Source: Strigamia acuminata (Eukaryota; Arthropoda; Chilopoda; Geophilomorpha; Linotaeniidae). From it: 42,500 bases of DNA. Positions 26,939 to 36,550 of this stretch are shown here, in pieces. The stretch spans positions 1,056,001 through 1,098,500 of the forward strand of contig OX442324.1 in assembly GCA_949358305.1 (NCBI GenBank), given 5' to 3'. The position numbers and the translations under genes were made by a program. How positions within the stretch are numbered: the first letter of the stretch is position 1; every line of letters starts with the position of its first letter. The notes under the pieces are model-generated. The model was not told the DNA's origin, made no database searches, and saw only the letters and a program-made list of their open reading frames with translations.

Positions 26939-28214
26939 AGGCGTGCTGGGCCTACCCGAAAAATACACAACGTTTATTGATAATTTGAACGATAATTTGG
27001 ACGACCACCACGATCGTCAGTATTACTCGGATGAAGAGGTTAGACCACCGCTGCCCCCGCCGCAACCAGTTAAGAAGGAAAAGGAAGAAGAAATACCTCA
27101 ACTGAAATTGAAATTCAGATTGCCGAATGAAAAGCTTCAACCAAAACCTAACATACCAGGAGCTGAAGCAGGTGTAAAATTGCAAGGCATTTTACCACAA
27201 CCAGGAACAGATCTTTTGAATCCAGTACCAACAATACCTCATCTTGTTTGGAAGAAAACTGAAAAGACAAGACCAACTGGACAAAAGGACATTGAATATA
27301 CAATCCAGGGATACGACAAGCCAAGATTGCGTTCGATACCCGAAGTCAAACGTTACTGCAGGGATCACAATCTCCGCGTTCCCGAGCATCTTTTCGAAGA
27401 TAAGAGGAAGAAGAAGCCCTCTGAATCCAATGTGACTGCGGAAGATTCTGATTTGGACCTGGATGAGTTGACATTCGATTTCGAGGCGAATCATCTGGAA
27501 GTCAACATACCGACGCGCTTTGAGCAAGTCGCCGCTCTACCGGAAAAGGAAGAGTGGAACCAAGCTATGCGTGATGAAATCGGCACAATGCACGAGCGAG
27601 AAGTTTGGGAGTTGGTTCCACCACCATCCGACACGAAAATCATAGGATGCAAATGGATCTATACAGTCAAGCAGGATGACAAGGGAGAAATTGCACGATA
27701 CAAGGCAAGACTCGTGGCGCAGGGCTTTTCGCAAGTCTATGGCGAGTCCTACGAGGAAACATTCTCACCTGTCGTAGACTTTTCCATTGTGCGCTTTATG
27801 TTCACACTTCTCATATGCATGTTGGGATGGGCATATGTTCAAGCGGACGTTAAGTGCGCTTACTTATATGCAAAGTTGCACAAGACAGTTTATATGCGAC
27901 AACCCAAAGGATTTGTGCACCACGGCAAAGAAAATTACGTCTGCAAGTTACTACGAGCAATTTACGGTCTGCATCAGTCAGGAAGGGAATGGGGCATTGA
28001 ACTTGAAGAAACTTTACTCAAGCTTGGCCTACAACACGTCAACTGGTGCAACTGTGTATATAAGTTTGGAAATGTAGCGTATTTGATCGTGTACGTCGAC
28101 GATCTTGTTGTTTTCGGCAAGCGACAAGAAGATGCAATGAATGTTCTCAACATGATCAAAACGGTGGGCGAGCACGCTGTGAATCAGCTGTCGCCACCTC
28201 GCTTCCGTAGTTAA
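26913..28214 (+). pseudogene. pol: T4 reverse transcriptase (copia RVT_2), C-terminus lost
   Basis: Continues T4 pol after the frameshift. It starts at a non-ATG codon in the duplicated GAAGTTTGT tract. A linker rich in Pro, Glu and Lys precedes the RVT_2 domain from about 27510: WNQAMRDEI, GCKWIYTVKQDDKG, ARLVAQGFSQ, ADVKCAYLYAKL with a catalytic Asp, and YVDDLVVFG near 28090. After about 28170 the protein loses similarity to RT and stops at 28214 in the T5 LTR. RNase H is missing. Confidence 0.85.
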
Positions 28215-28662
28215 TCATTAGAGAATAACCCCTAAAACTCTCACTAGAGTCCGCCTTAAGCGGATGAGGTAATGACTTTACCTATCACTGAATAATAGAA
28301 CGATCGAGCTCTATTTAATGTTTGACAAGAGCCAAATTGGCACAGAGGTTGTCAGGCAGTTATTGCAGTGGCATCTCAAAGGTTTTCCCATCCCAATAGT
28401 TATTCATGCTTATTTAGTCTTAAGTTATTCTTAAGGTTTAGTTTTAAGTTAGTCTTAAGTTAATTTATATTTGTTTTCAGATTGTATTTATGATTAATAA
28501 ACATACTGTTATATTTTAATAATAATACAATGAGTCCTCTTTATTTCCTTCTTATAAGCAACACAGTTTAAATGCTAGTTTAACTTAATGCAATTATAAA
28601 ACCCCCAGTCTAATCTAAAAGTATTTACGTGGTCAAACAGTAGTCAGTCTGGCCACGTAACA
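28178..28662 (+). repeat. T5 5' LTR (boundaries inferred)
   Basis: Proposed from TGTGAATC at 28178, where the copia RT ends, to GTAACA at 28662. AATAAA lies at 28496-28501. Short TTAGTYTTAAGTTA words repeat at 28416-28466. The sequence just after, TGGTGGAGATTG at 28666, sits where a primer site should be, but I cannot assign it to a tRNA. Boundaries need the second LTR copy. Confidence 0.5.
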
Positions 28663-29321
28663 AAGTGGTGGAGATTGCGGTTCTTTCTGTTTGATACCCA
28701 TTAATTGGCTAAAAGTAGTGAAAAGTAGTAAAAGTAAAGTGAAATTGGCCAGTTATTTGCTAAAAATTAGAGGATCCATTTGAAATCCGTACAAATTTGC
28801 ATTAAAATTCAGTAAAATTCAAGTGAAACTCATATAAAATTTTGAAAAGTTGCAAACTCATTTGCATGAGTGATAAGATTGAAAGGTGACTCATTGTGAA
28901 AGTTTTCTTTTAAAGTCAATTGAAGTTGAATATTTAATTATAGTGCACTAATAAGATTTACATATTTGAATTTATTAAAGATATTTACCCAAGTTGAATT
29001 TATAATAAAATGAGGTTGTTTTGGAGGTTAAGAGTGGTGAATATTCAATGTTTGTTTAATAATAAAACTTATATTAATAATGATTTAATTATAGGAAATG
29101 TTTTCTTTTTGATTTATGTTGAAGTTTATGTTGATTTTGAGGATTAATTTTGATTATTTTTCAGAAAATAATAATAATTTTTTTTTGTTATTGAAATTTA
29201 TTTTGAATTAGTGACTAATTGTGATAATTAATTGTGCATAAGTTTATTTCAGGGTTAGTGAGAGTTGTGAGTCGCTACAGCGTTTTGTGAATAAAGTGAA
29301 GGTGTAATTTAAGGCTTAACA
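28663..29321 (+). other. T5 leader
   Basis: AT-rich, no ORF of coding character. TTTATTTCAG near 29251 resembles a 3' splice acceptor, so part of it could be removed as an intron; weak. Confidence 0.4.
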
Positions 29322-30671
29322 GTGGATCAGCCAGTTAAGTTATCACAGGCGCAAGTGGATAATCTACTGGACTTGAAGAATCAAGAATTAGAAAGAGAAT
29401 TAGCAAGGACAGTGGATGACTCCAAAGTAGCATTTAGAAAGAGAAAAACAACTTCACAGTCGGAGCCTGAAATAAAGGAGGTTGAGCAAAATACTTCCAC
29501 AGTGGATGATAAACTTGTTTTTGCAACCCCATTAAAATTTGCGCAATTAAAGTCTTTTCAATCAGTATTTGAATTATTAACACCAGTAAAATTAAAGGAA
29601 TCCACATCAAAAGGAACTGTATCCAAGATGGCGGACCCAACAACAGTTTTGACTGATCTTCTCAAAGGTATTTTGATACAAAAGCGCGAAGTTGTTTGTT
29701 ATGATACGGAAAAAGGTAACATCGACCAATGGCTTGTGGCTTATGAAGCTATAATAGCATCAGAGGATGAACGAGTGAAACAATTGCCGTTAGCCCTTAA
29801 GACTGACGGACTGGCATGGTTTGTGGAGCAATACAAAACGAATCCAACTTGGACTTGGAAAGAATGGAAGCCACAAATCGAAAAGAAGTTCAGGAAAAGT
29901 CAGGAAAATGTATTGAACACTCTTCATTTTATGAGGCATACAGAGGGTAAAGCCGATGCGTTTATGAAGAAAGTCTTGGCCGAATGTGCTTTTGCGCGAC
30001 CAGAATTGCCCGAGATGTTGAAGATTAATTACATTTTTCAAGGATTGAAGCCGGAAATGCAAAAAATGTTGATTACTGTATTCCCGAAAACTTTGGCGGA
30101 TATGGAAGAGAGAATTAAGTTATTCGAAAGTCATAAAATAAAAGACCCAGCAGATGTTCTACTCACGGCGTTTAAAAAAATCGTGGACGAGAAGGTGATC
30201 CCGGTAACAGCAGGTAAACTGAGTGGAACTGTGGGGACCCAACCAACCCACGCTGAATTGTTAGCTGAAGTCGCTGAGTTAAAGCAGCGATTGTTAGAAG
30301 CAGAGTCAGTGGATTTGCTGGATGAAGAGTCGATATTGATACAAAATCAGTGGTATGCGCCAATAAGGAATAGGGGACAGTATAATCAAGGAGGTAGAAG
30401 TAGAGGTGGAAGACAAGGCTTTAATCCTAATTACAATAATTATAATACTAACAATAGTAATAATTCTAATAACCGTTCATGCGGATGTTATCATCATTTC
30501 AGCTGTGAGTTTTACAATCCACCCAAGCAACAACAACAACAGCAACAACAGCAACAGGATAGAGGTGGAAGTAACAGCTGGAAGTGGAATAAAAAGAGGA
30601 GAAGAGGTGAAAATCCAAGTGGAAATCCTAATCCTCAGGCGCAAACGAAGGACCAAAATTCGAAAAACTAG
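29322..30671 (+). CDS. gag: T5 Gag
   Basis: 449 codons if counted from GTG 29322, which has an in-frame TAA shortly upstream and no earlier ATG. The first ATG is at 29628 in strong context (AAGATGGCG), giving about 347 codons. The sequence before it looks coding (LDLKNQELERELA), so the original ATG may have mutated to GTG. The capsid-like part is clear: LALKTDGLAWFVEQY, WTWKEWKPQIEKKFRKSQENVLNTL, INYIFQGLKPEMQKML. There is no CCHC knuckle; instead the tail has a Gly/Asn-rich run, a Cys/His cluster (CGCYHHFSCEFY) and a poly-Gln stretch. It ends with TCG AAA AAC TAG, a frameshift candidate. Confidence 0.85.
   Translation: MDQPVKLSQAQVDNLLDLKNQELERELARTVDDSKVAFRKRKTTSQSEPEIKEVEQNTSTVDDKLVFATPLKFAQLKSFQSVFELLTPVKLKESTSKGTVSKMADPTTVLTDLLKGILIQKREVVCYDTEKGNIDQWLVAYEAIIASEDERVKQLPLALKTDGLAWFVEQYKTNPTWTWKEWKPQIEKKFRKSQENVLNTLHFMRHTEGKADAFMKKVLAECAFARPELPEMLKINYIFQGLKPEMQKMLITVFPKTLADMEERIKLFESHKIKDPADVLLTAFKKIVDEKVIPVTAGKLSGTVGTQPTHAELLAEVAELKQRLLEAESVDLLDEESILIQNQWYAPIRNRGQYNQGGRSRGGRQGFNPNYNNYNTNNSNNSNNRSCGCYHHFSCEFYNPPKQQQQQQQQQQDRGGSNSWKWNKKRRRGENPSGNPNPQAQTKDQNSKN
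30662..30668 (+). promoter_or_regulatory. Candidate minus-one frameshift heptamer G AAA AAC
   Basis: Directly before the gag stop TAG (30669-30671). In the zero frame it reads G AAA AAC; slipping back one base continues into the pol frame, which is open here and reads FEKLVGRPQRNCC. G AAA AAC is a weaker relative of the canonical heptamer. Confidence 0.5.
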
Positions 30672-30769
30672 TTGGACGGCCACAGAGAAATTGTTGCCAC
30701 CCAAAGAAAAGGAAAAGACAAAAGAAGAACAGTAAGATAGTTATAATTGACGTTCAGGTATCGGAGTCA

Positions 30770-33700
30770 TTGTTGGAAATCCCAGTAATTGTAAAAGAAA
30801 TGGAAATAAAAGCAGTAATGGACACTGGAGCCAAACGAAACCTTCTAAGTGAAGAAGTGACAATAGCTCTTCAGTTGGATTATTCACCCAGCCCTAACAT
30901 TAGGCTACGTGGGATAGGAAAGGATTTGGTAGTTCCAGTGGGTAAAACAAAAATGAACATTGCAGTTGGAAAACTGACCTATAAAGTGGAAGTGTTAATA
31001 GTGTCAGGATTTCATCATCAGCTTTTATTGGGGGATCCATTCATGAGGTCAACGAGAACTGTCGTTGATTATGATTTACAAAAAATCTTTGTGGGCCGGA
31101 ACAATGATAGTGGAGTAGAAGAAGCAGTTTTTCCAATAAACAAAACATTTTCGGACCAGAGTTATGTCGCCAGAGTAATGAAGAATATTTCAATTCCACC
31201 AATGCATGAATGCGTTATACCAGTTTATTTAAATACGAAACTAAATACAGAAATGTTTATGGAACCTCTAGGAAATGTAATAGATAGGTTTGGAATTTTG
31301 TGTTGTAAAACATTAACAAATTTTGAGTATGGTAAAGGAGTTCTGCGTGTGGCTAATCTAACAAACAAATCAGTCTTTCTGAAGGAGAAATCTGCAATTG
31401 GTAAGGCGTATTACATCATTGAGATTGGGTTGTTGGATGAAAAGCAAGTGCATTGCTCTGACTCCTCAACCAAAGCGGTTGAGTTGCCGGATGAAAAGCA
31501 AGTGCATTGCTTTGACTTTGACTCCTCAATTGCTAAAGATAAGATGAACAAAAGCCAACAAGAGCAGATGAAGCAGTTACTTCAAAAGAATCAGGATAGG
31601 TTTGCAGCCACAGACAAAGATTTAGGTAGAGTAACAACATTTAAACACAAAATTGATACGGGGAACCATGATCCGATACATTTGCAGCCTTATAGACGTT
31701 CAATCGCGGAAAAAGAAGTAGAGGCAGAAGAGACCAGAAAGTTGCTTGAGATGGGAGTCATTAGGGAATCAGAAAGCCTATGGAGTGCACCAGTACTACT
31801 CATCAAGAAAAGAGACGGCAAATGGAGATTTTGTGTCGATTGGAGGAGGTTGAACGCGATCACAAAGAAAATGGTATACCCACTGCCCAGAATTGACGAC
31901 ACATTGGACCAACTGGCAGGGGCCCAGTATTTTTCGATGATGGATCTTATCCAAGGATATTATCAAGTCGAAATAGATGAACAAGATCGTGAAAAAACAG
32001 CGTTTACCACTTCAAGCGGACATTTTGAGTTTAACGTCCTAGGAATGGGATTATGTAATAGCCCAGCTGCGTTTCAAAAATTGATGAATAAGGTGCTTGG
32101 TAATCTTCTTGGCAAGGTCTGTATAGCTTATATTGACGACCTTATTATATTTTCGAAAACATTTGATCAGCATCTTCAGGATCTCGATGCTGTCTTCAGC
32201 AAGCTGCGTTTGGCGAACTTGAAGGTTAAACTCAGCAAATGTACGTTTGGTACTAATACCATTAAATATTTGGGCCACATTGTTGATTCTGATGGAGTGT
32301 CACCTGATCCACGTAATTTGGAAAGTGTTGCTAAATTTCCAAAGCCAACAAATTTAAAGCAGTTGAGAGGATTTTTGGGTTTATGTTCGTATTATCGTAA
32401 GTTCATTCCAGGATTTGCGGACGTATCCAAACCCTCAGCCAACTTAACTCGCAAAGATGAAGCTTTTGATTGGGGACCACCACAGGAAACAGCTTTTAAG
32501 GCCTTACGAACAGCTTTAGTCACGGTACCAGTGTTGGCACATCCGAATTTCGCCGAGCCATTCATTGTATCTACGGATGCAAGTGCTTATGGACTTGGTG
32601 CAATTTTGAAGCAACGTATTAACAAGCAAGAACATGTGATTTGTTACGCCAGTCGATTGTTAAGTACAGCGGAACAAAATTACAATGCAACCGAAAGAGA
32701 ATGTTTAGCCATAATATTCGGCATTAACAAGTACAGACCATATCTCTACGGGAGGAAATTTACAATTGTAACAGACCATTCAGCGTTACCATGGTTGAAA
32801 AGCGTGAAGAATCCCAACGGTAGGTTGGCCAGGTGGAGTTTACAACTGGTAGATTATGACTATGATGTGGTGCACAAGTCAGGCAAGAAGCACACGGATG
32901 CAGATGCTCTTAGCCGAATCCAAGAAGAGAGTGGTGAGGAAGAAAAAGAAATTATTCCCTTATTACTTCTCGAAAAACTCAACTTACCTGTCGAACAGCG
33001 TAAGGACGAGAAAATTTTGGAGATCATCACAGCAATGGAGAATATTGAGCAACTTCCAAGGAACAGGAAACGTCCTTTAAAACAGTTCGTTATTCTGGAT
33101 AACACGTTGTTTAGAAAGAAAAATTTTAATTCTCTAAACATGGAAGGAAACCTTTTAGTAGTACCGCAGCATTTACGTAAGCAAGTGTTAGAAGAAATGC
33201 ATGACGGGCTCATAGGTGCTCATCTCGGCCTAAATAAGACGTGGAAAAGAATAAGAGTAAGATTCTTTTGGCCGAGGATATATAGGGACGTAAAGAATTA
33301 CGTACTCTCTTGTCCACATTGCGCAGGTAGTAAGTCCATGACCACTCCACAAAAAGGTTTATTACAACCTTGGTCGACGATCTCAAGACCGTTCGAGAGG
33401 ATTGGTATAGACACGTTAGGAAGCTTTCCAGTTTCAAATAGTGGAAATAAATTTGTATTTGTCATAACTGATTATTTGTCGCGTGCAGTCATCGCTAGGG
33501 CGGCTCCAGCATGTACAGCGTTGGAAGCAGCGAAAACTCTTGTATTCGAGGTGATGCTTAAAGAGGGAAGTCCACGCGAGATACTCAGCGATAAGGGGAC
33601 GGAGTACAGGAACGAAATGATCAATGAAGTATCAGCACTGTTTAGATCCCAGCACAAATCTACTTCCGGGTACCATCCAAGGACCAACGGATTAACGGAG

Positions 33701-34621
33701 AGATTCAATGCAACATTTGCCAAAATGTTGACATGTTATACTAATAAAGATCACACAGATTGGGATGAATTTTTACTATTTGTCATTTTCTCCTATAATT
33801 CAGCAGTCCATGAAACAACTGGATATACTCCATATTATTTGTTGAAAGGTTATGAAGTTGATTTGAGTGTGGATGTGAACTTGAACCTTCCTCGAAAGGA
33901 ATTCACTCTTCGCACTTCTAGATTTATGAGGGAGATGCGGAAAATTGCCAACGAAAGATTAGAATGGCAGAGTGAGAAAAGCAAGAGAAGATTTGATTTG
34001 GACAGAATTGTGGTGGAATTCGAACCAGGGGAATTAGTTTACTTGAAAACTCCAAATAGGAAAGTAGGGTTAAGCGAAAAACTCCTGCCACCATTTTCTG
34101 GACCATACGAAATAGTTCGACGCACAGCGCCAAACGATTATGAAGTAAGGAATTCATCAGGAAAGAAAACTAGCATTGTCAATGTTGAGCGTTTAAAACC
34201 ATACAAGCCACGAGAGGAAATTCCAGAAACTATTCTGCAGGATTTACCACTAAAGAAAGTAACATTTTCTGATGAAGTGCAAGAAAGTTCGCAAAAAGAC
34301 AGTCAAAATGCGGAAATTGTGAAGAAAGACGAAGATTCGCGAAATAAGCCTAAATTAGAAGCAAAGGAAAGGTTTATCGATGACGACGATCAAATTTCGT
34401 TACGAGAATTGTTCGAACCGAAGCAAGTTGATTTAGAACAGCAAAATCAGTTGCCGAAATCGTCACCAGACGAAGACAAGAAGAATCGGGTGCAGAAACC
34501 ATCACCAGGTGTCGCAGGTGCCGTAAGTACTGACGCGCATGCGCGACTACCTGCTGAAAGTGATTTCCGGTCACGCCGACTTCGACAGCAACCACGCCAG
34601 GATTATACTTCGTTTTACTAG
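30770..34621 (+). CDS. pol: T5 Pol: protease, RT, RNase H, integrase
   Basis: 1283 codons from 30770, in the minus-one frame to gag and open upstream to the gag stop, so it is read as a Gag-Pol fusion. Retropepsin with MDTGAKRN near residue 18 and LLLGDPF near 95; RT with FCVDWRRLN, MMDLIQGYYQ and YIDD near 455; RNase H with STDAS near 600, TEREC, TDHS and DADALSR; integrase with H-x3-H (HDGLIGAHLG) and CPHC, then Asp in GIDTLG (about 880), Asp in SDKGTEY (about 940) and Glu in LTERFN (about 977), and a GPY/F-like module LLPPFSGPYEIV. The last 120 residues are charged and Gln/Pro-rich. No disruption is visible, so the protein is probably competent. Confidence 0.95.
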   Translation: MLEIPVIVKEMEIKAVMDTGAKRNLLSEEVTIALQLDYSPSPNIRLRGIGKDLVVPVGKTKMNIAVGKLTYKVEVLIVSGFHHQLLLGDPFMRSTRTVVDYDLQKIFVGRNNDSGVEEAVFPINKTFSDQSYVARVMKNISIPPMHECVIPVYLNTKLNTEMFMEPLGNVIDRFGILCCKTLTNFEYGKGVLRVANLTNKSVFLKEKSAIGKAYYIIEIGLLDEKQVHCSDSSTKAVELPDEKQVHCFDFDSSIAKDKMNKSQQEQMKQLLQKNQDRFAATDKDLGRVTTFKHKIDTGNHDPIHLQPYRRSIAEKEVEAEETRKLLEMGVIRESESLWSAPVLLIKKRDGKWRFCVDWRRLNAITKKMVYPLPRIDDTLDQLAGAQYFSMMDLIQGYYQVEIDEQDREKTAFTTSSGHFEFNVLGMGLCNSPAAFQKLMNKVLGNLLGKVCIAYIDDLIIFSKTFDQHLQDLDAVFSKLRLANLKVKLSKCTFGTNTIKYLGHIVDSDGVSPDPRNLESVAKFPKPTNLKQLRGFLGLCSYYRKFIPGFADVSKPSANLTRKDEAFDWGPPQETAFKALRTALVTVPVLAHPNFAEPFIVSTDASAYGLGAILKQRINKQEHVICYASRLLSTAEQNYNATERECLAIIFGINKYRPYLYGRKFTIVTDHSALPWLKSVKNPNGRLARWSLQLVDYDYDVVHKSGKKHTDADALSRIQEESGEEEKEIIPLLLLEKLNLPVEQRKDEKILEIITAMENIEQLPRNRKRPLKQFVILDNTLFRKKNFNSLNMEGNLLVVPQHLRKQVLEEMHDGLIGAHLGLNKTWKRIRVRFFWPRIYRDVKNYVLSCPHCAGSKSMTTPQKGLLQPWSTISRPFERIGIDTLGSFPVSNSGNKFVFVITDYLSRAVIARAAPACTALEAAKTLVFEVMLKEGSPREILSDKGTEYRNEMINEVSALFRSQHKSTSGYHPRTNGLTERFNATFAKMLTCYTNKDHTDWDEFLLFVIFSYNSAVHETTGYTPYYLLKGYEVDLSVDVNLNLPRKEFTLRTSRFMREMRKIANERLEWQSEKSKRRFDLDRIVVEFEPGELVYLKTPNRKVGLSEKLLPPFSGPYEIVRRTAPNDYEVRNSSGKKTSIVNVERLKPYKPREEIPETILQDLPLKKVTFSDEVQESSQKDSQNAEIVKKDEDSRNKPKLEAKERFIDDDDQISLRELFEPKQVDLEQQNQLPKSSPDEDKKNRVQKPSPGVAGAVSTDAHARLPAESDFRSRRLRQQPRQDYTSFY

Positions 34622-35189
34622 CGAAATTCTGACGTGAACGCAAGTGGATTGCCGTGAACGAAGGAAAACTTTGTTTTTCGTTGTGTTTTTGACGAACAGA
34701 GAGCATTTTTTGGTGACAACAGGTATTTTGTAATTGAAATATATTGAGATGAACGTGAAGGCGACATGATTGATATTTATTTGGTCGGATTTTTCGAGGT
34801 GAACGCAAGTTATTTGCAGTGACCCGAGATCAATTCTGATTAAACTTTGATTAATTCTATTTATCTGAACGAAGTTAAGACGTTTTCTTCGCACGATAGA
34901 TGTAGGATATTTAAAATACGCCAAAAGTGATTAAAACGAAACGAATCTATCGCCATTTTTCCGACGATTAAAATGACTTAGCACAAATTTTGAAATGTTA
35001 GCTTAACATTTAAATTTAAAAATCAATAGAAATAGCTTTGAATATTTAATAAAATTGCTTAGAATAATTTGAATATTGTATAAAGTTAAAAGTTTAATGA
35101 AATTTAAACAAATTGATTGTATATTATATTGGTCATTGATAAATTTTAATTAATGAATTTAATTTATTTTCTGCACATATTAGACTTAA
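34622..35189 (+). other. T5 pol-ORF3 spacer
   Basis: Non-coding AT-rich spacer. A GTGAACGCAAGT word occurs at 34634 and again at 34799, each followed by related sequence (GGATTGCCGTGAAC and TATTTGCAGTGACC), suggesting a short diverged duplication. Confidence 0.4.
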
Positions 35190-35891
35190 ATGGACGACAT
35201 GACGGGGAAGTTTAGTAGGATGGATGTGAAAGACAGTTCAGATGAAGATGACAATATTTCCGTCTGTTCGGGAGTTTCAACCCAGATGTTTGACTTGTAT
35301 GATAGGAACTCAGAGTTGGAGCACTTAGATGTCTTGGCGGAAGAGGAGGACATTGCAACAGTTCCCATTAAGCCATTGTCTGAGCTGGTAACATTCAAGC
35401 GCCCATTTTCGGAACGTAAAGAACTCGGTGCGCGGCCGAAAGTATATGACAAACCCTTGACGCCGAAACAACTTAGTAAGATTGAGCGCCGAAAACGTTG
35501 TGAGCAGAGGAGAAGAATGGCGGATACAGCGGAAAAGCGCGCATTTACGGAAAAGGGGCTTCAGGTCATCAAGAAGCAGGCTGAGAAGACAGTAACCCGA
35601 AATGAGAAGCGTCTTGCAGAACTTAGAGTTGAGCAGCGCTGTATGACTGAAGAAGTGAGGAAAAAAGGTCTGAAAGGCCTTGATGGACGTTTGGTGTTCG
35701 AAGCATGGTTTCGAGCAGCAGATAAGTTACTGCAGCACAAGGCTAAGATTCGTCGCAACATTCAACGAGCAAAGGCACTCGGACGCCGGGAATTTAAATT
35801 AGACCCATGTGTGATTTTGCCCAAAGAATTGGTGCTTTATCGCGTTCGTTTACAAGGAACCAACAGATGGAGGCGTTGGAAGCGACGGTAG
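35190..35891 (+). CDS. T5 ORF3: acidic-to-basic protein of unknown function
   Basis: 233 codons from ATG 35190. The first 65 residues are acidic (DSSDEDDNISVCSG, LAEEEDIATV). From about residue 70 the protein is strongly basic with long predicted helices (KIERRKRCEQRRRMADTAEKRAF, EKTVTRNEKRLAELRVEQRC) and ends in an Arg/Lys/Trp-rich tail. It may be a nucleic-acid- or Gag-binding protein; I recognise no family. The last 85 bases overlap the protease ORF in the minus-one frame, so the two are either coupled or once formed a single protein. It sits where retroviral env would be, but there is no signal peptide or membrane segment. Confidence 0.65.
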   Translation: MDDMTGKFSRMDVKDSSDEDDNISVCSGVSTQMFDLYDRNSELEHLDVLAEEEDIATVPIKPLSELVTFKRPFSERKELGARPKVYDKPLTPKQLSKIERRKRCEQRRRMADTAEKRAFTEKGLQVIKKQAEKTVTRNEKRLAELRVEQRCMTEEVRKKGLKGLDGRLVFEAWFRAADKLLQHKAKIRRNIQRAKALGRREFKLDPCVILPKELVLYRVRLQGTNRWRRWKRR

Positions 35892-36550
35892 CGTTTAGTT
35901 ACAGACCAAAGCATGAAACAGCAATCACCATGTCAGATGACCCGTCCATAATTATAACCAACAGCGAAATGGCGTCTCTTGGACATCTTGCGCCAGGTGA
36001 AAGGGCTTGGGTTCATCCAAGTGTGATTGATCATTATTTACGGATGCTCGCAAAATTCAATGAACGCGTGTGGGCAGTCCGAGTCGACTTTGTCGAAATG
36101 ATACTGGACTCGAAACGTTTTCCAGAGGCAAGGAGATGGATGAAGAAAACCCATGACCATTACGGGAAATCAGTTTGGATTTTTCCAATACCGGAAATTG
36201 ATCACTGGCAATTATTCGTGGTCGATTGGACCAAATTTCCAACTCGGGTAACGCTCTACGATCCGAGTGGGGTTCTGACTTTCAGTTGCCCTGCTTGGGA
36301 GCGTGTGCATAACTGTATCATCGGAGCTGGAATGGTTTTTCCACGGGGCTATGAGAAGTGGGACCCGCCCCGTATGCAACAGCTGGACGGCGATAGTTGC
36401 GGGCCCACTATCTTATATTTCGCTCGACGATATATCGAGGATAGGGATAACATGCGCCATGGTCATCCCATCGACTTGCGTCAGCGCATTGTTTACGAAA
36501 TTCTACACGAGAAGTTGGTCCCGTTCGAAAAGGAGGAACATCAGCCTTAA
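35807..36550 (+). CDS. T5 ORF4: Ulp1/SENP-like cysteine protease (peptidase C48)
   Basis: 247 codons from ATG 35807. The C-terminal half carries the Ulp1 signature in the right order: His133 in DHWQLFVVDW, Asp152 in TLYDPSG, Gln192 and Cys198 in QQLDGDSCGP. The His-Asp spacing of 19 and Gln-Cys spacing of 6 match Ulp1/SENP enzymes, which cleave SUMO or related ubiquitin-like modifiers, and are shared with adenain-type viral proteases. A helix (ILYFARRYIED) follows the Cys as in the fold. The catalytic set is complete, so activity is plausible. It may deconjugate SUMO from host restriction or silencing factors, or process an element protein; both are inference. A shorter start at Met21 is possible. 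Confidence 0.85.
   Translation: MCDFAQRIGALSRSFTRNQQMEALEATVAFSYRPKHETAITMSDDPSIIITNSEMASLGHLAPGERAWVHPSVIDHYLRMLAKFNERVWAVRVDFVEMILDSKRFPEARRWMKKTHDHYGKSVWIFPIPEIDHWQLFVVDWTKFPTRVTLYDPSGVLTFSCPAWERVHNCIIGAGMVFPRGYEKWDPPRMQQLDGDSCGPTILYFARRYIEDRDNMRHGHPIDLRQRIVYEILHEKLVPFEKEEHQP

Larger units (their letters stand above)
23592..28177 (+). mobile_element. T4: copia LTR retrotransposon, 3' part missing
   Basis: LTR, half-tRNA primer site, leader, Gag-PR-IN and most of the RT in copia order (integrase before RT). A frameshift separates IN from RT. RT is cut after the YVDD box near 28178, where the T5 LTR begins; RNase H and the 3' LTR are absent. It inserted into T3 gag; the bases TATAC at 23587-23591 are the candidate target duplication. 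Confidence 0.85.

Noticed and set aside
28666-28680. A defined primer binding site for T5
   Set aside because: Position is right, but the sequence TGGTGGAGATTG does not match a tRNA I can name.
30406-30735. A hydrophobic plus-strand frame over the end of T5 gag
   Set aside because: It is the Asn/Gln-rich gag tail read in another frame; Ile runs come from AAT/ATA codons.
35190-36550. An envelope gene in T5
   Set aside because: Neither ORF has a signal peptide, furin-like site or transmembrane segment.
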